From Fen-999 sp964530115 (GTDB lineage Bacteria > Pseudomonadota > Gammaproteobacteria > Burkholderiales > Rhodocyclaceae), in assembly GCA_964530115.1 (NCBI GenBank), contig CAZGYD010000054.1, forward strand, positions 1-13,954: a DNA stretch of 13,954 nt, read 5' to 3'. Positions 1 to 5,958 of the stretch are shown in pieces (within the stretch, counting starts at the first letter, position 1; every line of letters begins with the position of its first letter). The notes beneath the pieces were generated by a model. It had not been told where the DNA came from. It did not search any database and was given only the letters and a program-made list of their open reading frames with translations. The translations under genes and the position numbers were made by a program.

Positions 1-37
1 GTTTCAATCCTCGCCCGGCCCACGTGGAGCCGGGCGT
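1..37 (-). CRISPR. Leader-proximal repeat of a type I-C CRISPR array (array continues outside the window)
   Basis: Read on the minus strand, the edge of the window ends in GGATTGAAAC, the standard 3' end of type I-C repeats. It contains a perfect 8-bp stem, CGCCCGGC (12-19) with GCCGGGCG (29-36), whose loop includes the palindrome CCACGTGG. Only one copy is visible, so the 5' boundary is uncertain by a few bases (36 to 40). Because the leader and cas genes lie to the right, this should be the first, leader-proximal repeat, the site where new spacers are inserted. In type I-C systems Cas5 cleaves below this stem and leaves an 11-nt 5' handle, here expected to be AGGATTGAAAC. The repeat seems longer than the common 32-nt I-C repeat. 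Confidence 0.85.
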
Positions 38-216
38 CAGGTATCACGCAACCCTCGAATTTTCGATCAAAAAATCGTCGCGATGCGCGTACCGCTCGCT
101 GTCATCGAATCCAGTGAGCCACACCATTTTGCCTGCAAAGCATTTCATCCGCACGAACAATATCTTCCGTGAAGCGCGAACCTGTCGGATTATTACGTCC
201 GCTTGCGATCCGCGCG
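38..216 (-). promoter_or_regulatory. CRISPR leader between cas2 and the array
   Basis: This is the non-coding stretch between the cas2 stop codon and the first repeat, about 180 bases, which is where I-C leaders sit. It should carry the pre-crRNA promoter and the sequences that direct Cas1-Cas2 integration. It is less GC-rich than the flanking genes. The most distinctive part is an A/T-rich imperfect inverted repeat near 56-78 (AATTTTCGATCAAAAAAT), about 20 bases from the repeat. No confident -35/-10 pair was picked out. The leader role is inferred from position. Confidence 0.65.
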
Positions 217-513
217 TCATACCACCAGCGGCCCTTCGAAGTCGGTCGCCTTGAACACGCCGTATTCCTTGACGTGCAGCCGAACCGGCTCTGTGAGCCG
301 ATAAAAACGCAAACAATCTTCACGGGGCTCGATTTCAGCAACGAGTCGGCGTTCCAATTCCTCGAACTGTGCAGCGTCGACGCGGCATTCGAACACCGAC
401 TTCTGAACGCGCTGCCCTACGCTCTCGCAAATCCGGGCCACGCGGCGCAACCGCCGGCGGCCTTCGCGCGTTTCCGTGGTGACGTCGTAGCAAACGATGA
501 CGAGAAAGGTCAC
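217..513 (-). CDS. cas2: Cas2, CRISPR spacer-integration subunit (type I-C)
   Basis: The 98-residue protein has normal Cas2 length. It starts MTFLVIVCYDV, the first beta strand of the ferredoxin-like fold, with the conserved Asp at position 10. The central RVQKSVFEC segment is also typical of the family. Cas2 dimers bridge two Cas1 dimers to form the integrase that inserts spacers at the leader end of the array. The start is GTG and overlaps the cas1 stop in a GTGA. No convincing Shine-Dalgarno sequence precedes it, so translation is probably coupled to cas1. It is the last gene of the cas operon, facing the leader and array. Family assignment is firm; function is by family knowledge. Confidence 0.95.
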   Translation of the reverse strand: MTFLVIVCYDVTTETREGRRRLRRVARICESVGQRVQKSVFECRVDAAQFEELERRLVAEIEPREDCLRFYRLTEPVRLHVKEYGVFKATDFEGPLVV

Positions 514-1541
514 TTCGGCGTAAATGGCAGATAAATTTCCGCATCGCCACGGATGCAGCGCGCCATTAGGCGTGCCTGAACGAAAGGCGCCAGGCCGATG
601 GCCAAGGTGGCGTCAAGCACCGGGTGGATCAGGGTTTCCTGCTTGCGCTCCTGATAGGCAACGACGACCGCCTTGCGCGCCGCCTCCGAGAGGCTGACCG
701 CCCCACCCGGCCGTTCTTCGAAATCGTTCGGCTGGATCTGCCGCCGGTTGATGAGCGTCAGCGCCAGGCGGTCCGCGAGCAGCGGACGGAATTCCTCCAT
801 CAAATCGAGGGCCAGCGCCGCCCTGCCCGGCCGGATGGCATGCAGGTAGCCGATCTGGGGGTCGAGACCGACGCTTTCGACGGCGCTGCGGCAGTCATTC
901 ATCACCAGCGCGTAGAGAAAGGAAAGCAGCGCGTTCATGCGGTCCCGTGGCGGTCTGCGCGAGCGCCCGTCGGGAGTGAAGGCCACTCGCACCTCCGGCC
1001 GCACCAGTCTGCCCATGACGCCGAAGTAGCGCTTGGCGGCATCGCCCTCGATGCCGCGCACGGCATCGAGATCGCCTGCGTGTTCGAGCCGAGCCAGCGC
1101 CCGGGCGAACTCGTCCGCAACCATGGTAAGTTCCGCATTGTCGTCCTCACGCCCGGATTCACGCGCCCCGCGCAGGAGCACTTGCCTACCGTTCTTGAGT
1201 TTGCCGGCGATGCACGATTTTGCCGTGGCAAGGCAAAGGTCAGCTTTGGTCAGGCGCGCATGCTGGGCACGGCGCAGCAGTACGTTGCCCGATACCGCTC
1301 CTTCGAGGCGCGCCTTGAAACGCCCATGTGCATCGAGCAGCACGAGGCTCTTGCCTTCATCGGCCAGGCGGTGCATCAGAATGGGCGAGACCATGACATG
1401 ACCAAAGCAGACGACCGACGAAAGGTGATGGAGGGGCACACGCAGCCTGGTCTCGCGCTCCACCTCGATGCGCAGGGTATCGTTGTCCAGATGCAGATAG
1501 GCTTCCGGCGTGGTGACGTAGAGGGTATTGAGGAGCTGCAT
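510..1541 (-). CDS. cas1: Cas1, CRISPR integrase (type I-C)
   Basis: The 343-residue protein has the usual length of I-C Cas1. The metal-binding catalytic residues are visible: Glu165 in RGIEGDAAKRYF, His234 in GYLHAIRPGR, and Asp246 with Glu249 in LDLMEEFRP. The N-terminal beta-rich domain begins MQLLNTLYVTTPEAYL, as in I-C homologues. Cas1 catalyses the transesterification that joins prespacers to the repeat. ATG was chosen because GGAGG at 1550-1554 lies 8 bases upstream, inside the end of cas4. The gap to cas4 is 3 bases and cas1 overlaps cas2 by 4, consistent with a Cas4-Cas1-Cas2 adaptation module. No sign of damage. Confidence 0.97.
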   Translation of the reverse strand: MQLLNTLYVTTPEAYLHLDNDTLRIEVERETRLRVPLHHLSSVVCFGHVMVSPILMHRLADEGKSLVLLDAHGRFKARLEGAVSGNVLLRRAQHARLTKADLCLATAKSCIAGKLKNGRQVLLRGARESGREDDNAELTMVADEFARALARLEHAGDLDAVRGIEGDAAKRYFGVMGRLVRPEVRVAFTPDGRSRRPPRDRMNALLSFLYALVMNDCRSAVESVGLDPQIGYLHAIRPGRAALALDLMEEFRPLLADRLALTLINRRQIQPNDFEERPGGAVSLSEAARKAVVVAYQERKQETLIHPVLDATLAIGLAPFVQARLMARCIRGDAEIYLPFTPK

Positions 1542-1544
1542 GCC

Positions 1545-2159
1545 TCAATCCTCCGGGGTGTACAGGCGCCCGGCCTCGATTCTCGCGCTGGGCTGGCAAG
1601 CTTCGGCAAGGGAGCACTTCGCGCAACGCTCATCGAAAACGGGTGCCGGCAGAGCAGCTTCGGCGAGCAGACTGCGCACGGCTGTGGCGGCGGCCTCGAC
1701 GCATTCACATAATGCCGCATCGATGCGCACTTCGCGGCGCCGCCTCGATCCGGCATAGAAGACGGCACCCGCCGGCACCGGCCTGCCTGTCATCTCTTCG
1801 AGACAAATCGCCTGCGCGGCGAGTTGAAGGTCATCACAGGCGGCGATCCAGGCAGCCTTGGCTCGGCTGCCGGCCTTGTATTCGACCGGATAAGGTGTTC
1901 CGTCCGGTTCGAATTCGACGACATCGCATTTGCCGATGAGGCCGAGCCGGTCGCTCCACACCGGCAGAGCCCGCTCGACACGTAGCCCGGCACGGACTTC
2001 GAGACCCGGCGTATCGACCTGCCGATGCACGGCCCGCCCGCGCAGGGTGTAGAGGTTCTCCTGGAAGATCTGATCGACGTGGATCAGCGCACACTGGCGC
2101 GGGCAATAACACCAGTGCTGGAGCGCCGAGAGGGGGATGACGCCGTCCGGGCCGTCCAT
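1545..2159 (-). CDS. cas4: Cas4, Fe-S RecB-like nuclease for prespacer processing
   Basis: The 204-residue protein has normal Cas4 length. An N-terminal WCYCPRQC (Cys17, 19, 23) and a C-terminal CAKCSLAEAC (Cys179, 182, 188) supply the 4Fe-4S ligands. The RecB nuclease core shows His45 (GRAVH), Asp79 (GKCDVVEF), Glu93 and Lys95 (PVEYKAG), and a following QLAAQA helix. In I-C systems Cas4 works with Cas1-Cas2 to trim prespacers at the PAM end. Oddly, the ATG directly follows the TGA of the HicA-like gene, with no Shine-Dalgarno in front, so its translation likely depends on ribosomes finishing the toxin gene. Normally cas4 follows cas7; here two extra genes intervene. Confidence 0.95.
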   Translation of the reverse strand: MDGPDGVIPLSALQHWCYCPRQCALIHVDQIFQENLYTLRGRAVHRQVDTPGLEVRAGLRVERALPVWSDRLGLIGKCDVVEFEPDGTPYPVEYKAGSRAKAAWIAACDDLQLAAQAICLEEMTGRPVPAGAVFYAGSRRRREVRIDAALCECVEAAATAVRSLLAEAALPAPVFDERCAKCSLAEACQPSARIEAGRLYTPED

Positions 2160-2402
2160 TCATTCGAACAGCTGCCGCATCGGCTCCTCCCGGTCGATGC
2201 CGAAAAGCGTGGCTCCCGCCGTAAGAATCGTCGAGAGTGTGCCGATACGCAATGGATCATGATGCGGCACCGTGAGGTGATGCTCCCTCCTCTGCCTCGA
2301 GGTCAGGCGAACATGGCCGCCGGTTTGCCGGGAGGGCACATAGCCCAGCCTTTCCAGCCGTCGGATCAGCGCCGCAACGGAAAGATCACGCAGCATCCTC
2401 AT
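2160..2402 (-). CDS. hicA: HicA-like toxin (mRNA interferase family) inside the cas operon
   Basis: The 80-residue basic protein matches the YcfA/HicA double-stranded-RNA-binding fold. Helix 1 is ALIRRLERLGYVPSRQTGGH, and His30 in TGGHVRLTS is at the position of the catalytic His. The strand and helix LTVPHHDPLRIGTLSTIL (43-60) follows the family pattern of a VPxH segment then GTLxxIL. Known HicA proteins cut mRNA or tmRNA and are neutralised by HicB. It overlaps hicB by ATGA and touches the cas4 start. The start has only a weak upstream GAAGAAG, and Met3 (base 2396) is an alternative. HicA-family membership is well supported; toxicity here is inferred, and a tamed role within the cas operon is possible. 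Confidence 0.85.
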   Translation of the reverse strand: MRMLRDLSVAALIRRLERLGYVPSRQTGGHVRLTSRQRREHHLTVPHHDPLRIGTLSTILTAGATLFGIDREEPMRQLFE

Positions 2403-2605
2403 GCCGCCAGTGCTTCTTCACGAGTGATGTGCAGGCGAATCACCCTCGTTTTGTCGCCCTCGTCGTAATGACAGCGCACAGCATCGCGCAGCCGGTCGTA
2501 CAGAGCTTGCAAATCGTCGGCCTCGGTGAAGATGTCCGCACCGACGGCGCGGGCGACGTAGCCCCCTTCCGGCGCCTCTTCGACGATGAAGTGGATTTCC
2601 GTCAT
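2399..2605 (-). CDS. hicB: HicB-like antitoxin without a DNA-binding domain, inside the cas operon
   Basis: The 68-residue acidic protein resembles the small partial RNase H-fold HicB-like proteins found next to HicA. Visible features are the EEAPEGGYVARAVG segment, the TEADDLQALYDRLRDAV helix and a VIRLHITREE end strand. Close relatives are often mislabelled as 2-oxoisovalerate dehydrogenase subunits. It ends without the helix-turn-helix or ribbon-helix-helix domain of full HicB, so it probably cannot repress its own promoter. The ATG at 2605 was chosen because GGAGG lies 8 bases upstream; a GTG at 2614 would also be in frame. It begins 2 bases after the cas7 stop and overlaps hicA by 4. Antitoxin function is inferred from the pairing. 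Confidence 0.8.
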   Translation of the reverse strand: MTEIHFIVEEAPEGGYVARAVGADIFTEADDLQALYDRLRDAVRCHYDEGDKTRVIRLHITREEALAA

Positions 2606-2607
2606 GG

Positions 2608-3516
2608 TCAGCACCTCCGGATCAATGTGACGTTTGGCTGGTCAGCGATCTTGTGTTCGCCCACCTCGACGGGCTGGCCGTCGAATAGCACAGAGTATGC
2701 GCCGAAGTCACGCGGAAGATCCACGCCAGCTTTTCGCTCTACCGTGAGGCGATCAAACAAGGCATGGGCCGGCGCGTTGCCGAGTTCCGAGGCATGCTTG
2801 AAGACGTAAAGCCCGCGCGTCGTCATTTCGCCCCGGGCAGCAGAGCGGTCGTGTTCGAACAATTGGCACAAAGCGGTGAAGAAGAGTTCGAGGTCATCGT
2901 CCGAAAACCCGGTCTGTCTGGCAAGGAAAGCTGAGACGAAGCCGTGGCAGCGATAGAGGCCATAAGGCACCGAATGCTTGCGGCCCATGGTGCGGTTGTC
3001 GCCCTCCTGCTTTTCGGCCTCGGATTCGGTAGCAACAGCCATCCGGGTGATCGAATGCTCCTGAGTAATCACCGGGTCGATGGAACGGGCGAAGGTGAGC
3101 TGCACCGGGCCTCTGACCTGGCCGCAATTGATACCCGTTGACATCACCGCGCCAAAAGTGCGCACGTCGAAGAAATTGGCGCACATCCATTTCTTGGCTT
3201 CCTCCACCGCGTCGCCGCCCTTGCGCTTCTTGGTGTCGCCTTCGAGCGCATCCTCACGGCCGATGGCAACATAGGCGCGCTTGTGCTGCGCATTTAATAC
3301 GGCCTTTTCCTTGACATAGATTTCAAAGGGCGGTTGCTCGCCCTTCGTCATGCCGACGAAATTACGCACTTTGCGCTTCAAGCACACGTCGGTGACCAAG
3401 CCGTGGCCGGTCTCGGCATCGAGCCGCGGCAAATTGCCGGCATCGGGGTCACCATTGGGGTTGCCGTCCTTGACGTCAAACAGCAGCACGAAGTCGTAGC
3501 GGTGGTTCAGTCCCAT
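2608..3516 (-). CDS. cas7: Cas7 (Csd2), backbone subunit of the type I-C complex
   Basis: The 302-residue protein has the length of I-C Cas7. It begins with the family signature MGLNHRYDFVLLFDV then GNPNGDPDAGNLPR. In the middle it has FFDVRTFGAVMSTG, NCGQVRGPVQLTFARS and HSITRMAV, which are strongly conserved in Csd2. Several copies coat the crRNA spacer. The open frame runs much further upstream (to about 4011), but the true start is the ATG at 3516: the signature starts there and a GAAGGAGG lies 6 bases before it. The first 10 bases overlap the end of cas8c. The next gene is not cas4, as usual, but the HicB-like gene 2 bases away. Confidence 0.96.
   Translation of the reverse strand: MGLNHRYDFVLLFDVKDGNPNGDPDAGNLPRLDAETGHGLVTDVCLKRKVRNFVGMTKGEQPPFEIYVKEKAVLNAQHKRAYVAIGREDALEGDTKKRKGGDAVEEAKKWMCANFFDVRTFGAVMSTGINCGQVRGPVQLTFARSIDPVITQEHSITRMAVATESEAEKQEGDNRTMGRKHSVPYGLYRCHGFVSAFLARQTGFSDDDLELFFTALCQLFEHDRSAARGEMTTRGLYVFKHASELGNAPAHALFDRLTVERKAGVDLPRDFGAYSVLFDGQPVEVGEHKIADQPNVTLIRRC
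2614..2618 (-). promoter_or_regulatory. Shine-Dalgarno of the HicB-like gene, within the end of cas7
   Basis: GGAGG on the minus strand lies 8 bases before the ATG at 2605. It supports that start over the GTG at 2614, and it is much stronger than anything before hicA. Confidence 0.65.
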
Positions 3517-3890
3517 TGTGTTCCTCCTTCGGAAGTGTCGGAATCGGATTTGCGGGTGAAGAAGTCCTGGCGCTGGTGGTAGTACCCCAGCGCGAAACGG
3601 CCTTGTTCGGTCAGGGGCAGTTGGCGCGGGAAATCGGAAAGCTTGCCCATGATTTCGCCGATCAGGCGTTCGAAATAAATGCGCCGACCGGCCGTGAGCT
3701 TGCCCAGATGATGATTCTTCAGGCGCAGCAGAGTCGTAAAAACAGCCACCGGCGTGCTCGATGCTGCGCCATAGTAGCGATCGCGGATCGTGGCATTGAG
3801 GCCGGGGCTGGCCTCCTCCTGGATTTTCTCCAGTACGGCGAAGAGACGACCGAGCCGATAGGCCGGGTTGGGATTGTCGGTATCGAGCAT
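3507..3890 (-). CDS. cas11c: Cas11c, small subunit from an internal start in cas8c
   Basis: Type I-C systems are known to make a small Cas11 subunit from an internal translation start near the 3' end of cas8c. Here the frame has ATG codons at Met461 and Met463 of Cas8c (bases 3896 and 3890), just before the conserved PAYRLGRLFAVLEKIQ. A GAAGGAG at 3900-3906 lies 3 bases before the first and 9 before the second, so Met463 is preferred. The product would be about 127 residues (129 from Met461), the expected size, and helical. Cas11 copies line the belly of the complex and stabilise the R-loop. The start choice is inferred; the existence of the product follows from the family. Confidence 0.7.
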   Translation of the reverse strand: MLDTDNPNPAYRLGRLFAVLEKIQEEASPGLNATIRDRYYGAASSTPVAVFTTLLRLKNHHLGKLTAGRRIYFERLIGEIMGKLSDFPRQLPLTEQGRFALGYYHQRQDFFTRKSDSDTSEGGTQWD

Positions 3891-5276
3891 GGGCATGAAC
3901 TCCTTCTCGGGGGTCGATGGGAATCTGCGATTGGCACAGCGAATCTCGCGGTTGAGGCAGGCCTTGAGCAGCGCGGCGCGAGCATGGGTCACACGTTGCT
4001 CGGCGCGGCAACGGCCTACGGCGCCAGTGAGCAGGGCCGCGGGATACGGTGTGTCTTCGCCGCTCAGCACAGTGCGGACGATTTCGCCGCCGAGGTTCGG
4101 TGGAATATTGTCGGCCTTGCCCTGCACGGCGATGGCGGTAAGCAGGCGGAACAGCGACAGGTGGCGCGGATCACTGGGGCCACGTGCCACTTCCAGATCG
4201 TCGAAGTGTCTGCGCAAACGACGGCCGAGCTCCGCTACTGTGCCGGTCTGCCAGAAACGCACAGTGATACGCGCGGCGTTGGGCGCGAGGCCCAGCACAT
4301 AACAGCGCGTGCCGTCGTCGTCGCTGACGAAATGGCCGGTATGAATGGATCGATAAAGTGTCGTGAGCGCTCGCGTGCCGCGGTCGGGATCATCCTTTGG
4401 CGGCTCACCAAAGAGATCGGGTACCAGCGTTTCCAAATCGTTCGGCTTTTCGGCCCAGAACACCGTCGAGGCATCACCCACCTGCACACGCTGGCGCGAG
4501 TCGCGGCCAAGCAGATGATTGAGCGCCGTGGTGTAGGCGAAGGCGGCGGGTTTGCCGACCGGGGCATTGGCGCCCTGGCGCTTGCCGTAGGAATTGAACG
4601 CGTCAAGATTGAACGAAACGATGTTGGCACCGGAGGACTGCGCACCCCAGACGCCTTTGATCGGAGCGTGCAGCCGCTCCACCGGCGCGGGTTCGCCGGT
4701 GACGAGGCAAAACACCGTTTCGGAATCTACCTCGCTCTCCCCGGCTGCGGCCAAGGCGATCGCCGGATGCTGGCAGATCAGTTCGATCTCGCCTTGCAAT
4801 TGCAGGCACAGCAAAGGATTGGTTTCCAGAATCTCTGACCAAAGCGGATCGCTCGCCAAAGCCGTCAGGTCGAGGGTATCGAGAAACTTACGTGCCGCCA
4901 CCACACCCGGCAACGATGCTGCCGGCTCTGGCAAGGCATCGATGCGCGCCTGAAAGGCGGCATGTTGCTCGGCCACCCGCTCAGGCTTGCCCCGGGTATC
5001 AATGCCCAACACATATTCGGCCGTATCCCACAGCAGATTCGCGGCCACACCGGAAGAGCGTTTGACCGCTGCCGGAACAAGGAAACGTTGTCCAATGAGT
5101 TTTTTTCCCTCTTTGCGGCGCGTATCGCGGATCGGGGCTACCCAGCGGCCCTCTGAGTCGATCTGGATGACGAAAGGGATCTCCTTTTCCTCCAGCCCAT
5201 AGGCTGGCAGGCGACATGCGGGATCGGGGTCGGCCACCTTGCGCCAGTAGTAGTCGGCGAGCGCTTGTAGGATCAT
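3507..5276 (-). CDS. cas8c: Cas8c (Csd1), large subunit of the type I-C complex
   Basis: The 589-residue protein has the usual Csd1 length. Family features include the N-terminal MILQALADYYWRK, then GQRFLVPAAVKRSSGVAANL and LLWDTAEYVLGID, and central ANIVSFNLDAFNSYGK and TVFWAEKP. The C-terminal part has PAYRLGRLFAVLEKIQ followed by YYGAASSTPVAVF. In I-C systems Cas8c recognises the PAM and helps to recruit Cas3, and the 3' part of the gene also encodes Cas11c as a separate product. The ATG overlaps the cas5 stop in an ATGA, and GAGGAGGT (5283-5290) lies 6 bases upstream. The 3' end overlaps cas7 by 10 bases. It appears intact. Confidence 0.96.
   Translation of the reverse strand: MILQALADYYWRKVADPDPACRLPAYGLEEKEIPFVIQIDSEGRWVAPIRDTRRKEGKKLIGQRFLVPAAVKRSSGVAANLLWDTAEYVLGIDTRGKPERVAEQHAAFQARIDALPEPAASLPGVVAARKFLDTLDLTALASDPLWSEILETNPLLCLQLQGEIELICQHPAIALAAAGESEVDSETVFCLVTGEPAPVERLHAPIKGVWGAQSSGANIVSFNLDAFNSYGKRQGANAPVGKPAAFAYTTALNHLLGRDSRQRVQVGDASTVFWAEKPNDLETLVPDLFGEPPKDDPDRGTRALTTLYRSIHTGHFVSDDDGTRCYVLGLAPNAARITVRFWQTGTVAELGRRLRRHFDDLEVARGPSDPRHLSLFRLLTAIAVQGKADNIPPNLGGEIVRTVLSGEDTPYPAALLTGAVGRCRAEQRVTHARAALLKACLNREIRCANRRFPSTPEKEFMPMLDTDNPNPAYRLGRLFAVLEKIQEEASPGLNATIRDRYYGAASSTPVAVFTTLLRLKNHHLGKLTAGRRIYFERLIGEIMGKLSDFPRQLPLTEQGRFALGYYHQRQDFFTRKSDSDTSEGGTQWD
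3523..3530 (-). promoter_or_regulatory. Shine-Dalgarno deciding the cas7 start
   Basis: GAAGGAGG on the minus strand, 6 bases before ATG 3516, sits inside the 3' end of cas8c. It fixes the cas7 start although the reading frame is open far upstream. Confidence 0.8.
3900..3906 (-). promoter_or_regulatory. Internal Shine-Dalgarno for Cas11c
   Basis: GAAGGAG on the minus strand lies within the cas8c coding sequence. It overlaps Glu-Lys-Glu codons and is 9 bases before the internal ATG at 3890 (3 before that at 3896). It is as strong as the true gene-start sites of this operon. Confidence 0.65.
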
Positions 5277-5944
5277 CGCCGCACCTCCTCACCGACAAAC
5301 GGCGGCACCTCGATCACGCCTTTCGTCATCTGTGCGCGAAAAAAGCTCGGCCGAGGATCGTCGGCCTGAGTGAAATCGAGGTCATGCAACATCCAGCCCA
5401 AGTCACGCGTCTCGTTTATCGGTGGCGGCTCAGTGGCAGGGTCGGCGACGTAGCGAAAGCGCGCGGCGAACTCGCGACAGCCGAGATAGGGCTGATTCAC
5501 GCACTGGCCCGCGGCAGCGCGCCGCTCGAACATGGCGCGGAATTTTTCCGGCGTGCTTTGATCAAGGCGGTCGGCACGTACATCGAGATCAGCATGGATA
5601 CGGTAGGCCACATCGCGCAGAAACAGGCCGGCGCGCTGCTGGCGTTCGTCCTCGATGTTCAGGGCCAGCACAGTCTCGCCGCCGTTCATCGCCGTCTGCA
5701 CGTTGCGCACCGGGATCACGCTTCCGACCTCGTTGCGCCTGAGGTTGATCCATCGGATCGGGCGCAAGACCTCAATGCGCCGTATTCGCCAGCGCACCGC
5801 CGGTTTCCAGAAGATGGCCTCGAACACCGCGCGCGCGGCGGAAGGCGTCATCACGTCGTAGGAGACGCGCTCGACCTTCATTTCCGGCCGTGTGAAGCAA
5901 GCTAAATCGCCCGAGACTTCTAGACAGTAAGTTGTTGAAAGCAT
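5273..5944 (-). CDS. cas5: Cas5 (Cas5c/Cas5d), crRNA-processing subunit of the type I-C complex
   Basis: The 223-residue protein is a normal Cas5d. It begins CLEVSGDLACFTRPEMKVER with VSYDVMTPSAARAVFEAIFW next, the family's N-terminal fold. The C-terminal half has PEKFRAMFERRA and QPYLGCREFAARF, typical of proteobacterial I-C Cas5. With no cas6 in the operon, it should be the endonuclease that cuts pre-crRNA and then caps the 5' handle. Compared from memory with Bacillus halodurans Cas5d (Tyr46, Lys116, His117), the Lys is kept (Lys134) but the Tyr and His positions appear to be Phe45 and Phe135. ATG has GGAGGG 4 to 5 bases upstream, 14 bases after the cas3 stop. The 3' end overlaps cas8c by ATGA. 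Confidence 0.95.
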   Translation of the reverse strand: MLSTTYCLEVSGDLACFTRPEMKVERVSYDVMTPSAARAVFEAIFWKPAVRWRIRRIEVLRPIRWINLRRNEVGSVIPVRNVQTAMNGGETVLALNIEDERQQRAGLFLRDVAYRIHADLDVRADRLDQSTPEKFRAMFERRAAAGQCVNQPYLGCREFAARFRYVADPATEPPPINETRDLGWMLHDLDFTQADDPRPSFFRAQMTKGVIEVPPFVGEEVRR

Positions 5945-5958
5945 GAATCCCTCCGCGA

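Noticed and set aside
624..1712. A 362-codon plus-strand frame across cas1 and cas4
   Set aside because: It is antisense to two intact genes with full catalytic motifs and crosses their boundary.
2160..2605. A mobile insertion (transposon cargo) as the origin of the extra genes in the cas operon
   Set aside because: No inverted repeats, target duplications or transposase remnants are seen at the junctions, and start and stop codons overlap neatly.
3517..4011. 165 extra in-frame codons upstream of cas7
   Set aside because: They lie in another frame of cas8c and have no Cas7 similarity. The Csd2 signature starts at ATG 3516 behind a strong Shine-Dalgarno.
3516..4838. A 440-codon plus-strand frame across cas8c
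   Set aside because: It is the antisense shadow of an intact Cas8c, with low-complexity composition and no domain.
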